DNA from: Nitrososphaerales archaeon
Lineage (GTDB): Archaea; Thermoproteota; Nitrososphaeria; Nitrososphaerales; CADDZS01
Direction: 5' to 3'
Length of the DNA: 33,034 nt
Assembly (NCBI GenBank): GCA_030041295.1
Contig: JASHOD010000081.1
Coordinates: forward strand, 1-33,034
Positions within the stretch are counted from its first letter, which is position 1, and each line of letters opens with the position of its first letter. Position numbers and translations under genes: made by a program. The notes under the pieces were generated by a model. It had not been told where the DNA came from. It saw only the letters and a list, made by a program, of their open reading frames with translations, and did not search any database. Below are positions 22,565 to 31,107 of this stretch, piece by piece.

Positions 22565-24034
22565 ATGTCGCAATACAAACTACTCATTGATGGGAAGTCT
22601 GTGGATTCACTTGATACTCAAAAAACGGAAATACGAAATCCTGCGAATTATAACGAGGTTGTCGATGAAGTTTCAGTTGGCTCGGTCGAGGATGCAAAAA
22701 GAGCAGTCGATTCAGCTTATGACGCACTAAAGAAATGGAGCGAACAGACCCCTCGAGCGAGAAGTCAGGTCCTACTCAAAGCTGCAGATTCTCTTGACAC
22801 CTCCGATGCAAAGATTGCAGAGATTCTGACGAGAGAGCAGGGTAAAACGCTTCCCGAGTCGTTGAACGAGATTAGACTTTCGGCAGCTATTTTCAGGTAT
22901 TATGCCGGCCTGGCTCCAACTATTTCGGGGAGACGGGTCGAGCTAAGTGATCCAGATGAAACTGGATTCGTTGTCAAATTACCTGTGGGAGTAACGATCG
23001 CGATTACTCCTTGGAACTCTCCTGTAGTATTGATGTGTGTAAAACTGGCTCCCGCCCTCGCAGCTGGAAATACAATCGTAGTCAAACCCGCAAGTTCTAC
23101 TCCACTGGCTGACCTCATGGCGTGCGAGCTTATTTCAAAAGCAGGATTGCCTCCGGGCTCTTTGAATGTAGTCACTGGGAAGGGTAGTGTCGTGGGTGAA
23201 GAGCTAATCACAAACAAGAAAGTTTCAAAGATTGCTTTCACTGGCGAAACGGAGACTGGCAAGCGAGTCATGAGCCTTGCGTCAAGGGACGTCAAGAGAG
23301 TCAGCCTCGAACTAGGAGGAAGTGATCCCATGATAATCTGTGCGGATGCGGATTTTGATCTTGCAATCGATGCTGCTTTGATAAGCAGATTTCGGAATTG
23401 CGGTCAGGTTTGTATGAGCGTAAAGCGCCTTTACGTCGAAAAGACAATTTTTCAAAGGTTCCTAGACAGGATCACCCAGCGTATTGCCAAGATTCGAATT
23501 GGAAATGGACTGAATCCAACGAGCAAGATGGGACCTCTTCACTCGAAGAATCAGTTGGAAAAAATCAAAGAGCAGGTGTTTGACGCTGTCAACAAGGGTT
23601 CGAAGATAAATTATGGAGGTAGTCAGCCTAACGAATCGGAATTTCAAAATGGGTACTTCTACCTCCCAACGATCGCGACCAATGTGGACCAAAATTCGAA
23701 ACTTGTAACCGAAGAAGTTTTCGGACCTGTTTTGCCCATTTTCGAATTCGAAACCATTGATGAGGCTATCGAGAAATCAAACGACACACAGTTTGGCTTG
23801 GGTTCTTCTATTTGGACAAAAGATTTGGATAAAGCTATGAAAGCTGCGAGTAAGATCCAGTCCGGAACTACTTGGGTCAATTCCTATCACGAGCCTCAAA
23901 TCGATCTCCCGTTCGGTGGTCTCAAGGAGAGCGGACTAGGGAAAGAAATGGCTCTTGAAGGGCTCGAAAATTATCTTGAGACAAAAGCTGTCGTCGTAAA
24001 TTCAAAGGGTAAGAAGAGGCGCTGGCTTGATTGA
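22565..24034 (+). CDS. NAD(P)-dependent aldehyde dehydrogenase
   Basis: A 489-residue member of the aldehyde dehydrogenase superfamily, oxidising an aldehyde to an acid with NAD(P). Catalytic residues are intact: Asn151 in TPWN, Glu249 in LELGGSDP and nucleophile Cys283 in RNCGQVC. The C-terminal EEVFGPVLP and LPFGGLKESGLGKE blocks are standard for non-acylating enzymes such as succinate-semialdehyde, betaine-aldehyde or benzaldehyde types. Starts with ATG. It is last in the UbiD operon and convergent with the aminotransferase. It could take the aldehyde made by the ThDP decarboxylase. Confidence 0.92.
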   Translation: MSQYKLLIDGKSVDSLDTQKTEIRNPANYNEVVDEVSVGSVEDAKRAVDSAYDALKKWSEQTPRARSQVLLKAADSLDTSDAKIAEILTREQGKTLPESLNEIRLSAAIFRYYAGLAPTISGRRVELSDPDETGFVVKLPVGVTIAITPWNSPVVLMCVKLAPALAAGNTIVVKPASSTPLADLMACELISKAGLPPGSLNVVTGKGSVVGEELITNKKVSKIAFTGETETGKRVMSLASRDVKRVSLELGGSDPMIICADADFDLAIDAALISRFRNCGQVCMSVKRLYVEKTIFQRFLDRITQRIAKIRIGNGLNPTSKMGPLHSKNQLEKIKEQVFDAVNKGSKINYGGSQPNESEFQNGYFYLPTIATNVDQNSKLVTEEVFGPVLPIFEFETIDEAIEKSNDTQFGLGSSIWTKDLDKAMKAASKIQSGTTWVNSYHEPQIDLPFGGLKESGLGKEMALEGLENYLETKAVVVNSKGKKRRWLD

Positions 24035-24077
24035 AAGAAGCCAGCCAATGTTGAAAAAATAGGGGAAAAACGAATCT

Positions 24078-24089
24078 GTAGATATCTAC
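24078..24089. repeat. 12-base perfect palindrome between convergent genes
   Basis: GTAGATATCTAC in the 78-base gap between the convergent aldehyde dehydrogenase and aminotransferase genes. It has no loop, so it is not a normal hairpin terminator; it may be a protein site or chance. Confidence 0.25.
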
Positions 24090-24112
24090 TAACTCATTGT
24101 CATAAGAGAAAT

Positions 24113-25321
24113 TCAGAATTTACAAAACTCGCAGAGTTTACCCATTGCTTCGTATAGCTGTGAATCTGCGGTCGCGAATGACATTCTGATGTATTCTCTC
24201 CATTTATCTCCGAATATTCCTCCTGGTAAGACCGCGACTTTGTATTGATCCAAAAATTTTGTCGCGAAATCGAATGCATCATGACATTCTCTGTGATTTG
24301 TATTTAGAAGTGGAATGAAAAGGTAGAACGCTCCACTAGGTTTAGGGCAAACCAAATCAGAAGATTTCAAAATGTCAAGGCATTTGTTTCTTCTTTCTTC
24401 ATAAATTGCAAGTCTTGATTTCACGAAATCCTGGGGCCCTTTCAGCGCCGCGATCCCCGCACTTTGAATATATGGACTTACCATTGTGACTGTGGCTCTC
24501 TGAGCTTTTAATATCGCATCACAAACTTTGCTGCGCGCCGCGACGAACCCGAGCCTATAGGGCACCATGCTATATGTTTTCGAAAAACTACCAATATGGA
24601 CCACATATTTCGAGTCGGAAGAATAAGACCAGGCAGTTGTATGGCTCTTACCTTCAAAGACAATATGATCGTAAATTTCATCTGAGATTACATAGACGCC
24701 CCTCTCTGTACAATAGCTTACGATTTTTTGAACTTGAGATTGAGAAAGTGTCCAGCCCGCGGGATTATTTGGATAGTTTAGTAGCACTGCCTTAGTTTTC
24801 GCACTAACGGCGGATAGAAAAGCATCAATATCTGCTTCAAGAGTTTCAAAATCGATTGGGACAGTTTTGAGCTCGCCGCCAACGAGCCCAAGAATTTCGG
24901 CATAAGGCGGAAAGTAGGGTTCGAAGACGAGAACTTGATCTCCAGGGTCAATGAGGGACAGGAGCGTTATGAAAAGAGCATGTTTTGATCCTGAAGTGAC
25001 AATCACTTCTGGGCTTGAGGTTCCAACCCCTTTGCTTCTCGTGCTCAGATCCTTCGCGATCAAATCGCGTAGCTCCGCCGAGCCCGCTGATGAACTGTAA
25101 GAGGTCTGCGGATTCAAGAGCGAATCCTGCAAGGCTTTTGAGATATGGTTAGGGGCAGGAACTTCAGGCTGTCCCAATGAAAGGTCAATTATTTTCTGCC
25201 CCGATGACTCGATCTGCCTAATCTTGTCAGCGAGGGACAGCATGATCGAGGGAGGAACCCTTGCAATGCGCCGGGAGATTTCTTTTTGTTGGTCAATAGC
25301 TTGAGGAGACATGATAACCAT
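24113..25321 (-). CDS. PLP-dependent aminotransferase, class I fold
   Basis: A fold-type I aminotransferase (402 residues from ATG 25321). The motifs run in family order: DLSLGQPEVPAP near the N-terminus, LLNYPNNPAG, ISDEIYDHIVFEG, and the PLP lysine in SFSKTYSMVPYRLGF (about Lys248). The family includes aspartate and aromatic aminotransferases. The frame is open to 25357, but that would extend deeper into the upstream HyuB-like gene. Starts at 25321 (ATG) or 25312 (ATG) overlap it by 29 or 20 bases, and an AGGAAG lies just upstream of the former. It belongs to the HyuA-HyuB operon. An amino donor or acceptor role in breakdown of aromatic or heterocyclic amino compounds is inferred. Confidence 0.88.
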   Translation of the reverse strand: MVIMSPQAIDQQKEISRRIARVPPSIMLSLADKIRQIESSGQKIIDLSLGQPEVPAPNHISKALQDSLLNPQTSYSSSAGSAELRDLIAKDLSTRSKGVGTSSPEVIVTSGSKHALFITLLSLIDPGDQVLVFEPYFPPYAEILGLVGGELKTVPIDFETLEADIDAFLSAVSAKTKAVLLNYPNNPAGWTLSQSQVQKIVSYCTERGVYVISDEIYDHIVFEGKSHTTAWSYSSDSKYVVHIGSFSKTYSMVPYRLGFVAARSKVCDAILKAQRATVTMVSPYIQSAGIAALKGPQDFVKSRLAIYEERRNKCLDILKSSDLVCPKPSGAFYLFIPLLNTNHRECHDAFDFATKFLDQYKVAVLPGGIFGDKWREYIRMSFATADSQLYEAMGKLCEFCKF

Positions 25322-26957
25322 AGACTTCCTGAGCTGACTTTGCCGATATCGCGCCATTTTTCAGATCTTCTTCGATAAGATCTCTGTCTCTGTCCTTCGG
25401 ATCGTAGAACCCACCGCTGCCAGCGTTCTCCATCGTAATTGTTCCATCCTCAGGCAGAACGAACATGCCCATCGGACTCACTTCCATGCCATTAACGAAC
25501 GCGCTTCTCTTAGCCCCTTCGAGTCCCCCGCGAAGTCCTTGTGGTGGAAAACGAAATTTGTTTCCGATAAAGGCAACTTTTGCAGGCTTGCCTGAGTTAT
25601 TCTTTATGGTATAGCTTACACCGAGACCTCCTCGAAATTTTCCCGCCCCGCCAGAGTCCTGAATCAATTTCAACTGCTCGACAACGAGTGGAGTGGTGCT
25701 TTCGAGAACTTCAGCGGATACATGTGAAGTTACAGTTGGTATCCCAGTTGAATTTAGGCCGTCAGATTCTGGTCGAGCTCCCATTCCTCCGCCTCCGATT
25801 ACAGTTATCGCGACAAACGTTCTTCCCTTTTGATCTGTTCCTTTGATTGTGCAGCTAGAAGGAAGGCCGCTATCAGCAATTACTCTTTCAGGAACAACGT
25901 TTGCAAGTGCCCGCCAGACGGCGATAGGAGTATGCCATCCCATTATATGCCTGGCTCCGCAGGCCGCGGGGGGCTTGGGATTTAGGATTGAATTCTCGGG
26001 AGCACTTACCTCGAATACGTCCATCGTTCCCTGATTATTAGGCACAAGTGGAGATACGACGCATTTTGCTCCATATACACTGTAAGCCCTAGTATAGACA
26101 AACGGTGAATTGATACCATAGTTAGATTTTGCACTTGTACCGTCGAAATCTATTCTCATCGATTTGCCCTTTATTTTCACGCTACAGTTTATTCGATGAT
26201 CCGATTCGAATCCTTCCACGTCTACAGTTGAAGAATATTCTCCGCCAGGTAAATCCTCAATATCCTTTTCCACAGCTTTCCTCGATTGGAAAATAATTCT
26301 GTCGCAGACCGCTCCAAAATTTCTGATGCTATATTCTTTTAGTACTCCTTTCAATAGTCGCTCAATTGTCTTTAGCGCGGCGATGTCCGAGTAGATGTCT
26401 GCGATTGTTTGAATTGGTAGCCGAACATTTGACCTGATTAAGTCCAGAAGCAGTTTGTCAAATTCTCCACGTTTTGCAAGTTTCACAGGCGGGATCCGTA
26501 AGCCTTCTTCAAAAACATCCCCAGCTGTGGCGGACCAAATCTGACCGCCGATGTCCGGAAGATGACTTACCGCTCCGGCATAAGCAATAATTTCCTCACT
26601 AGTTTCATCAAAAATGGGAAGAAGTAACGAAATGTCGTTGATCTGTCCGGTCCCAATCCAGGGGTCATTTGTGGCAAGAATGTCCTGAGGCTCAAGATCC
26701 TCCTTTGGCACTACTGCAAGAATTTCTTTTAGCGTGGTCGGGAGAGTTCCAATGAATGATGGTGGACCGACCCACGCCTGAGCCACAGAATTCCCCTTTG
26801 AATCGAATAACTGACATGTTGCGTCGAGCGCTTCCCTTACTATAGGGGAAAATGAGCTTCTAATTAGAGCGCTGTACGCTTCGTCGGTTATCGAGATCAG
26901 CCTGTCCCAGAGAAAGCCAAAAGTTACATCGTCAAGAACAAGAGGATTTCGGGACAT
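25293..26957 (-). CDS. Hydantoinase B / acetone carboxylase alpha-like subunit (HyuB family)
   Basis: A protein of about 554 residues of the HyuB family, the partner of HyuA-type ATPases in N-methylhydantoinase, 5-oxoprolinase and acetone or acetophenone carboxylases. Family blocks visible are FSPIVREALDATCQLFD, NDPWIGTGQINDI, the HLPDIGG segment with GDVFEEGLRIPP, and KFRGGLGVSYTI with FPPQGLRGGLEG. The frame is open to GTG 27029, which overlaps the HyuA stop as GTGA, but a strong Shine-Dalgarno AGGAGG (26964-26969) sits six bases before ATG 26957, where family-like sequence begins. I therefore use 26957. With HyuA it would form an ATP-dependent ring-opening hydrolase or a carboxylase. Confidence 0.88.
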   Translation of the reverse strand: MSRNPLVLDDVTFGFLWDRLISITDEAYSALIRSSFSPIVREALDATCQLFDSKGNSVAQAWVGPPSFIGTLPTTLKEILAVVPKEDLEPQDILATNDPWIGTGQINDISLLLPIFDETSEEIIAYAGAVSHLPDIGGQIWSATAGDVFEEGLRIPPVKLAKRGEFDKLLLDLIRSNVRLPIQTIADIYSDIAALKTIERLLKGVLKEYSIRNFGAVCDRIIFQSRKAVEKDIEDLPGGEYSSTVDVEGFESDHRINCSVKIKGKSMRIDFDGTSAKSNYGINSPFVYTRAYSVYGAKCVVSPLVPNNQGTMDVFEVSAPENSILNPKPPAACGARHIMGWHTPIAVWRALANVVPERVIADSGLPSSCTIKGTDQKGRTFVAITVIGGGGMGARPESDGLNSTGIPTVTSHVSAEVLESTTPLVVEQLKLIQDSGGAGKFRGGLGVSYTIKNNSGKPAKVAFIGNKFRFPPQGLRGGLEGAKRSAFVNGMEVSPMGMFVLPEDGTITMENAGSGGFYDPKDRDRDLIEEDLKNGAISAKSAQEVYGYHVSSSY

Positions 26958-26963
26958 CATGGT

Positions 26964-26969
26964 CCTCCT
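26964..26969 (-). promoter_or_regulatory. Strong Shine-Dalgarno sequence deciding the HyuB-like start
   Basis: AGGAGG on the minus strand, six bases before ATG 26957 (three before ATG 26960). It is one of the best ribosome-binding sites seen here and argues against the longer GTG 27029 start. Confidence 0.6.
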
Positions 26970-27025
26970 GAATTGAGAAGAAGCACGTCCTGTCCGCTTA
27001 ATGATTCTGGACAAATTCTTCCTTC

Positions 27026-29116
27026 TCACACCTTTACATCCATAGAGATGTTTCCAAAACCGTCAATGATTGCCTCGCAATTCGAGTGCACAACTGTCGT
27101 AGACTCTGTTTCCTGAATCAGGGCAGGACCTTTGATACTATCTCCACACCTGAGATTTGATCTTCGTAGAAGTTCAAAATTACGAAACCTCACTGATTCG
27201 GGGTCGAATGCAACTTTTCTTTTAGACAACTGTCTACTTTCTTCGATGCCCTTGGATCGCTTGTTAATTCTGTCTTTCAGGTCTTCTGGAGCAGGAGCAC
27301 TTACCGTCACTTTGAAGGACGTTATTTCTAGAGTATTCGATAGACCGGAAATCGAATACTTTCTTTGGTACGCTTTAGTAAACATTCTTTCTAGGCTAAA
27401 TAATTCGCTTTTACTAGGTTGCGCTCCTTCAAGATCAACTTCAATGTCATAACCTTGTCCGTGATAACACATATCGAGCTTACGTGCGACGCAAAGTTCT
27501 TCTTTGCGAACGCCGGAAGAAGTGAGTACAGAAGAAGCTCGTTCGATAATTTCTTGAAAAGCATTCTTGTAATTCTGGAAACTCAAATCGGGTAATTCGC
27601 ACCTTTTGGTTTGGGAAAGATCTACTGATAGTGGCGAGCTGAGCAATCCTTCAGCAGACAATACGCCCGCCCTTGGCGGTATAATGACCTTCGTGGCCTT
27701 CAGCTTTCTAGCGATCCTAGCTCCATGGATCGGAGCGGCTCCGCCGAAACAGACAAACGAGTAATTCCGGTAATCAACTCCGACCTCAGACGCATGCAAT
27801 CTGAAAGCGGCCGCGATGTCTTCGTTTGCTCGCTCGTGTATCGCCCATGCCGCTTTCTCAAGGCTCAAACCCGTCTTTCTTGAAATTGAAGATTGTATTG
27901 CCGACTCAGCCCGATGCACATTCAATCTCATTGCGCCGCCAAGAAAATAATCAGCGTCGAGATACCCGAGAACTAAATTCGAATCAGTAACCGTCGGTTC
28001 TAATCCTCCCAGCTCGTAGCATGCCGGGCCTGGTTTTGCTCCTGCGCTTTGCGGACCGACTCTTACAATGCCCAAATTGTCGACCCATGCTATTCCTCCG
28101 CCACCGGAACCAATCTCAATTAATCTGACGGTAGGTATACTAACCGGCATCCCACTACCGCGCCTGAACTTGTCGACGCGGGCCGCCTCAAATTCATAGC
28201 TTTTCTCGATTTTTCCATTCTTAACCAGAGACCCCTTCGCGGTTGTTCCTCCCATGTCAAAAGAAAAGACTCCCGGTAAGTGAAGCTGCTCTCCAATTCT
28301 AGCAGAGATGTTTACTCCGGCTACCGGACCTGATTCAAGCAGAAGCACTGGCACTCCTCTTGCAACATGGGGTTCAACCATTCCGCCTGAACACGTCATG
28401 ATTAGGAGCTTGCCGAGAAAACCCAAATCCACTAGGCGTTTTGTGAGCTCGTCTATATATCGCTCTATTATGGGCTTGATATAGGCGTCTGCTACTGTCG
28501 TTGAGGTTCGTTCGTACTCTCTTGCCTGCGAGGTGATTTCGGAAGATATGGAGACTCGAAGATTTGGAAAATTCGCTTTTATTATTTCAAGGGCTCTTCT
28601 TTCGTGAGAAGAGTTCGCATAAGAGTGTAGAAAGCATATTGCTAGAGATTCAATCCCCTCTGCCACAATGTCTTTAACCTGATCTACAACTTCAGTTTGA
28701 GAGATCTCATTTCTTACCTTGCCCGAAGCTAGTATCCTTTCATGTATTCCTCTTCGCAGAAATCTCGGGACATAGGCTTTTGGGAATTGGATTTTTAGGT
28801 CGTACTGGTTGTATCGCATCCCTTTGCGGATATCAAGCACATCTTCAAAGCCAGAAGTGGTGAGTAGGCCGGTTCTTGCACCCTTCCTCTCAATGAGGGC
28901 GTTTGTCGCCAGCGTGGTCGCGTGAAGAAGCCTGCCAATTTCATTCAATCTGATTCCGCGTTTTGACTCTAAGTTTGAGAGGCCCTGAATGACTGCGTCA
29001 GCCGGGCGATCCGGCGTCGTCAAGATTTTTTCAGTGCTCAAAGAATTAGTTTTCGAGTCATATGCGACAAAATCGGTGAATGTACCTCCAATGTCCACGC
29101 CGACTGAATACCGCAC
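27026..29116 (-). CDS. Hydantoinase A / 5-oxoprolinase-like ATPase subunit (HyuA family)
   Basis: A 696-residue HyuA-family protein with an ASKHA-type ATPase fold. The N-terminal phosphate-binding motif is GVDIGGTFTDF (residues 6-16). Further blocks are HATTLATNALIERKGARTG, SFDMGGTTAKGSLV, a glycine-rich IEIGSGGGGIAWVD, GPQSAGAKPGPACYELGG, and VCFGGAAPIHGARIA. Family members use ATP to open hydantoin or 5-oxoproline rings, or to activate ketones and bicarbonate for carboxylation. The GTG start at 29116 fits the family N-terminus, and its stop touches the open HyuB frame. A TATA-like box lies about 35 bases upstream. Ring-opening versus carboxylation cannot be decided from this sequence. Confidence 0.92.
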   Translation of the reverse strand: MRYSVGVDIGGTFTDFVAYDSKTNSLSTEKILTTPDRPADAVIQGLSNLESKRGIRLNEIGRLLHATTLATNALIERKGARTGLLTTSGFEDVLDIRKGMRYNQYDLKIQFPKAYVPRFLRRGIHERILASGKVRNEISQTEVVDQVKDIVAEGIESLAICFLHSYANSSHERRALEIIKANFPNLRVSISSEITSQAREYERTSTTVADAYIKPIIERYIDELTKRLVDLGFLGKLLIMTCSGGMVEPHVARGVPVLLLESGPVAGVNISARIGEQLHLPGVFSFDMGGTTAKGSLVKNGKIEKSYEFEAARVDKFRRGSGMPVSIPTVRLIEIGSGGGGIAWVDNLGIVRVGPQSAGAKPGPACYELGGLEPTVTDSNLVLGYLDADYFLGGAMRLNVHRAESAIQSSISRKTGLSLEKAAWAIHERANEDIAAAFRLHASEVGVDYRNYSFVCFGGAAPIHGARIARKLKATKVIIPPRAGVLSAEGLLSSPLSVDLSQTKRCELPDLSFQNYKNAFQEIIERASSVLTSSGVRKEELCVARKLDMCYHGQGYDIEVDLEGAQPSKSELFSLERMFTKAYQRKYSISGLSNTLEITSFKVTVSAPAPEDLKDRINKRSKGIEESRQLSKRKVAFDPESVRFRNFELLRRSNLRCGDSIKGPALIQETESTTVVHSNCEAIIDGFGNISMDVKV

Positions 29117-29148
29117 CGCTAGTCAGAACAAATGTCTGATTTTTCTCC

Positions 29149-29155
29149 TTTAAAT
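29149..29155 (-). promoter_or_regulatory. TATA-like box of the HyuA-HyuB-aminotransferase operon
   Basis: ATTTAAA on the minus strand, centred about 36 bases before GTG 29116. A small inverted repeat TCAGA/TCTGA (29123-29139) lies between box and start and could be an operator. Confidence 0.4.
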
Positions 29156-29236
29156 CATTGAGCCGATGTTGAATAGAAGCCTCATGATAAACATCTTTAT
29201 CCGATCTAAACAGTGTAAGAGTTTATTACAGATCCA

Positions 29237-30316
29237 ATGTCTCGTGTGTTATTTGTGCGCGGAATAACTGGTTTCGGTATAGCACCATTTGCCACTGCCG
29301 GGGAAACTATTCGATATGCGATCCTGGCCGAGAAATACGGAATTGATGGTGGGTTCTGGCTCGGCGAAGGATTGCATGGGAGGAGTGCGACTGCGCTTCT
29401 TTCGGCGATTGCGGTCCAAACAAAAAAGATCGAGCTTGGAACTGCCATCATTGGGGTTTACAATAGGCATCCTGCAATTATGGCAATGGAGGCAGCTACG
29501 ATCGACGAACTGTCAAATGGGAGGTTCAATCTTGGAATCGGAGTAAACGTCTCCTCGCTTGTCATGCACGGATTAGCCAAGAATGCGACTGCAGCAACTG
29601 AAGTGAGGCCTTATCAGGCTATGAAGGATGCTGTAGAAATAACTTCGAGACTATTATCGGGAGAAAGAGTGGTTTATCGCGGAGAAGCCTTTAGTCTCCC
29701 CGAACCGGGAAGTGCGCTAGATTTTCACGGATTCAAGCTCGTAAGAAAGCACATCCCAATTTTTATTGGCAGCCGCAGTCCGAAAACGCTAGAGCTCGCC
29801 GGAAGAAAAACCGACGGAGTAATACTTTCCAGATCCATGAGTGCGTCAGGTTCCTATGTCACAGATAGCATAAAGCAGATTTCCGAAGGCGCAAGGAAGT
29901 CCGGCCGCTCACTTGAAGAAGTCATAATTGCATCAAACCTAACTTTCTCTATAGATAAGGACTCAGAAGCTGCAAGGAATTACACGAAGAAGGTTGTCGC
30001 TTTGTACATTGCAGATCCAACTCTCACAGCGAAAGACCTTATTTTACAACATAGCAAGGTCAAGCCAGAGGACCTAGACAACGTGAAACGCGCATTTGAA
30101 CGTGGTGGAATTCTGGAAGCTTCTAAAGTCGTTACTCCGGAGATGATCGACGAACTTACCGTATCCGGTTCACCTGATGAGTGCATTGAGAAATTAGAAC
30201 GCCTTGGAAAACTTGGTGTCAATGTGCCAATCGCATTTGACCTTCTAGGACCAAATCCTGACGAGGCAATCGAGCTAATCGCAAAACGAGTTATTCCAAC
30301 AATAAGAACAAAATAG
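29237..30316 (+). CDS. Luciferase-like (LLM) flavin/F420-dependent oxidoreductase
   Basis: A 359-residue TIM-barrel oxidoreductase of the bacterial luciferase-like family, similar in plan to F420-dependent methylenetetrahydromethanopterin reductase and F420-dependent glucose-6-phosphate dehydrogenase. Visible are AILAEKYGIDGGFWLGEG, the strand IELGTAIIGVYNRHP, LSNGRFNLGIGV, IPIFIGSRSPKTLELAG, and the C-terminal VSGSPDECIEKLERL typical of the family. It uses F420 or FMN to reduce or oxidise a small substrate. Starts with ATG, divergent from the HyuA operon. The substrate is unknown; the context favours a catabolic redox step. Confidence 0.88.
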   Translation: MSRVLFVRGITGFGIAPFATAGETIRYAILAEKYGIDGGFWLGEGLHGRSATALLSAIAVQTKKIELGTAIIGVYNRHPAIMAMEAATIDELSNGRFNLGIGVNVSSLVMHGLAKNATAATEVRPYQAMKDAVEITSRLLSGERVVYRGEAFSLPEPGSALDFHGFKLVRKHIPIFIGSRSPKTLELAGRKTDGVILSRSMSASGSYVTDSIKQISEGARKSGRSLEEVIIASNLTFSIDKDSEAARNYTKKVVALYIADPTLTAKDLILQHSKVKPEDLDNVKRAFERGGILEASKVVTPEMIDELTVSGSPDECIEKLERLGKLGVNVPIAFDLLGPNPDEAIELIAKRVIPTIRTK

Positions 30317-30349
30317 CGACGACGAATCTCGTATTGCTCAGAATTGCAG

Positions 30350-30355
30350 TTTTTT
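30350..30355 (+). terminator. T-tract terminator after the LLM oxidoreductase
   Basis: A TTTTTT run about 34 bases after the stop codon, without a clear stem; archaeal intrinsic termination needs only a T-rich tract. Confidence 0.35.
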
Positions 30356-30399
30356 CGACAAGAATTGTTTCTTACAAGAAAGTGAAATGTTCCCATCGG

Positions 30400-30409
30400 C
30401 TAAAATAGG
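30400..30409 (+). promoter_or_regulatory. TATA-like box of the winged-helix gene
   Basis: CTAAAATAGG centred about 29 bases before the TTG at 30434, the spacing of a leaderless archaeal transcript. It supports TTG as the start codon. Confidence 0.4.
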
Positions 30410-30433
30410 AGTGCTCTTGGAACCATTCCATGC

Positions 30434-30805
30434 TTGAATAAGGGAATCCCCTTTCCACCAATTGTTCTATCTGATAGGCAATCAAAAATCCTCCTTATCC
30501 TTCTTAAAGAAGAGCCTCTATCTTCAAACGAGATTGCAAACCGTTTAAGAATGAGCAGCTTGACTTGGACAACAGCGAGCACATCGCTCATGTCATATGG
30601 TCTCATTTGCTTTTATTCCGATGCCGTGCAAATTGCAAAAGGTTCACAGAGGAAACCCAAGTTTTTCTTGACGAACAAAGGTAAACGAGTAACGGAGAAT
30701 CTCCTTGATATTTCTAGATTAATTCAAGCTAATTCGAGAGAGCGTGCATTACAATATCAATCCGTTTCGCACTTACGTTCACTAAGTTGGAACAAAATGG
30801 AGTAA
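30434..30805 (+). CDS. Winged-helix DNA-binding protein (MarR/ArsR-like)
   Basis: A 123-residue small regulator. The N-terminal region LSDRQSKILLILLKEEPLSSNEIANRL followed by a recognition helix LTWTTASTSLMSYGLICFY and a wing QRKPKFFLTNKGKRV is a classic winged helix, ending in a helical tail. Start is TTG 30434. No metabolite domain is seen. A decayed copy of its central part lies at 32113-32214, so the gene or its flank was once duplicated. It could control the adjacent LLM oxidoreductase or the HyuA operon, but there is no direct evidence. Confidence 0.72.
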   Translation: MNKGIPFPPIVLSDRQSKILLILLKEEPLSSNEIANRLRMSSLTWTTASTSLMSYGLICFYSDAVQIAKGSQRKPKFFLTNKGKRVTENLLDISRLIQANSRERALQYQSVSHLRSLSWNKME

Positions 30806-30816
30806 AGAAGCTCTTA

Positions 30817-30822
30817 TTTTTT
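30817..30822 (+). terminator. T-tract terminator after the winged-helix gene
   Basis: CTTATTTTTTAAAAG begins about six bases after the stop; the T6 run is a likely archaeal terminator. The remaining gap to 31107 holds only the inverted repeat at 30961-30984 and the hairpin at 31051-31064. Confidence 0.4.
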
Positions 30823-30960
30823 AAAAGGATGAAATCACTTCGAATTTCTTGGTCGAAATTAAAACAACTTCTTCCATTATGATTAGAACAGTATTAAGGA
30901 CGAAGAGGCATAGGACTTTTGTATGCGCGTTAGCGGTAGCTCTTTGATTTCTTGATGTTA

Positions 30961-30984
30961 CTAAAAAAGCATAGGTTTTTTTAG
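30961..30984. terminator. AT-rich inverted repeat between convergent genes
   Basis: CTAAAAAA, eight bases, TTTTTTAG: 8-base arms between the winged-helix (+) and CBS (-) genes. It has T-runs on both strands and could serve as a bidirectional terminator. Confidence 0.35.
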
Positions 30985-31050
30985 GCTCTCAGTAAAATTT
31001 GCTGATCACACCAAGTGGTTAAGCACTTCCTCTTTAAATGAGTGAAATAC

Positions 31051-31064
31051 GTAGGGAAACCTAC
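31051..31064. other. Hairpin with GNRA-type tetraloop
   Basis: GTAGG-GAAA-CCTAC on the plus strand: a perfect 5-base stem closed by GAAA, 44 bases past the end of the CBS gene. A TTTAAAT box lies about 15 bases upstream on the plus strand. Possibly a small RNA or transcript-end structure. Confidence 0.25.
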
Positions 31065-31107
31065 TCTACAGGGAGTATAGAACGCTCAGCTAATTTTCTG
31101 ACACAAC

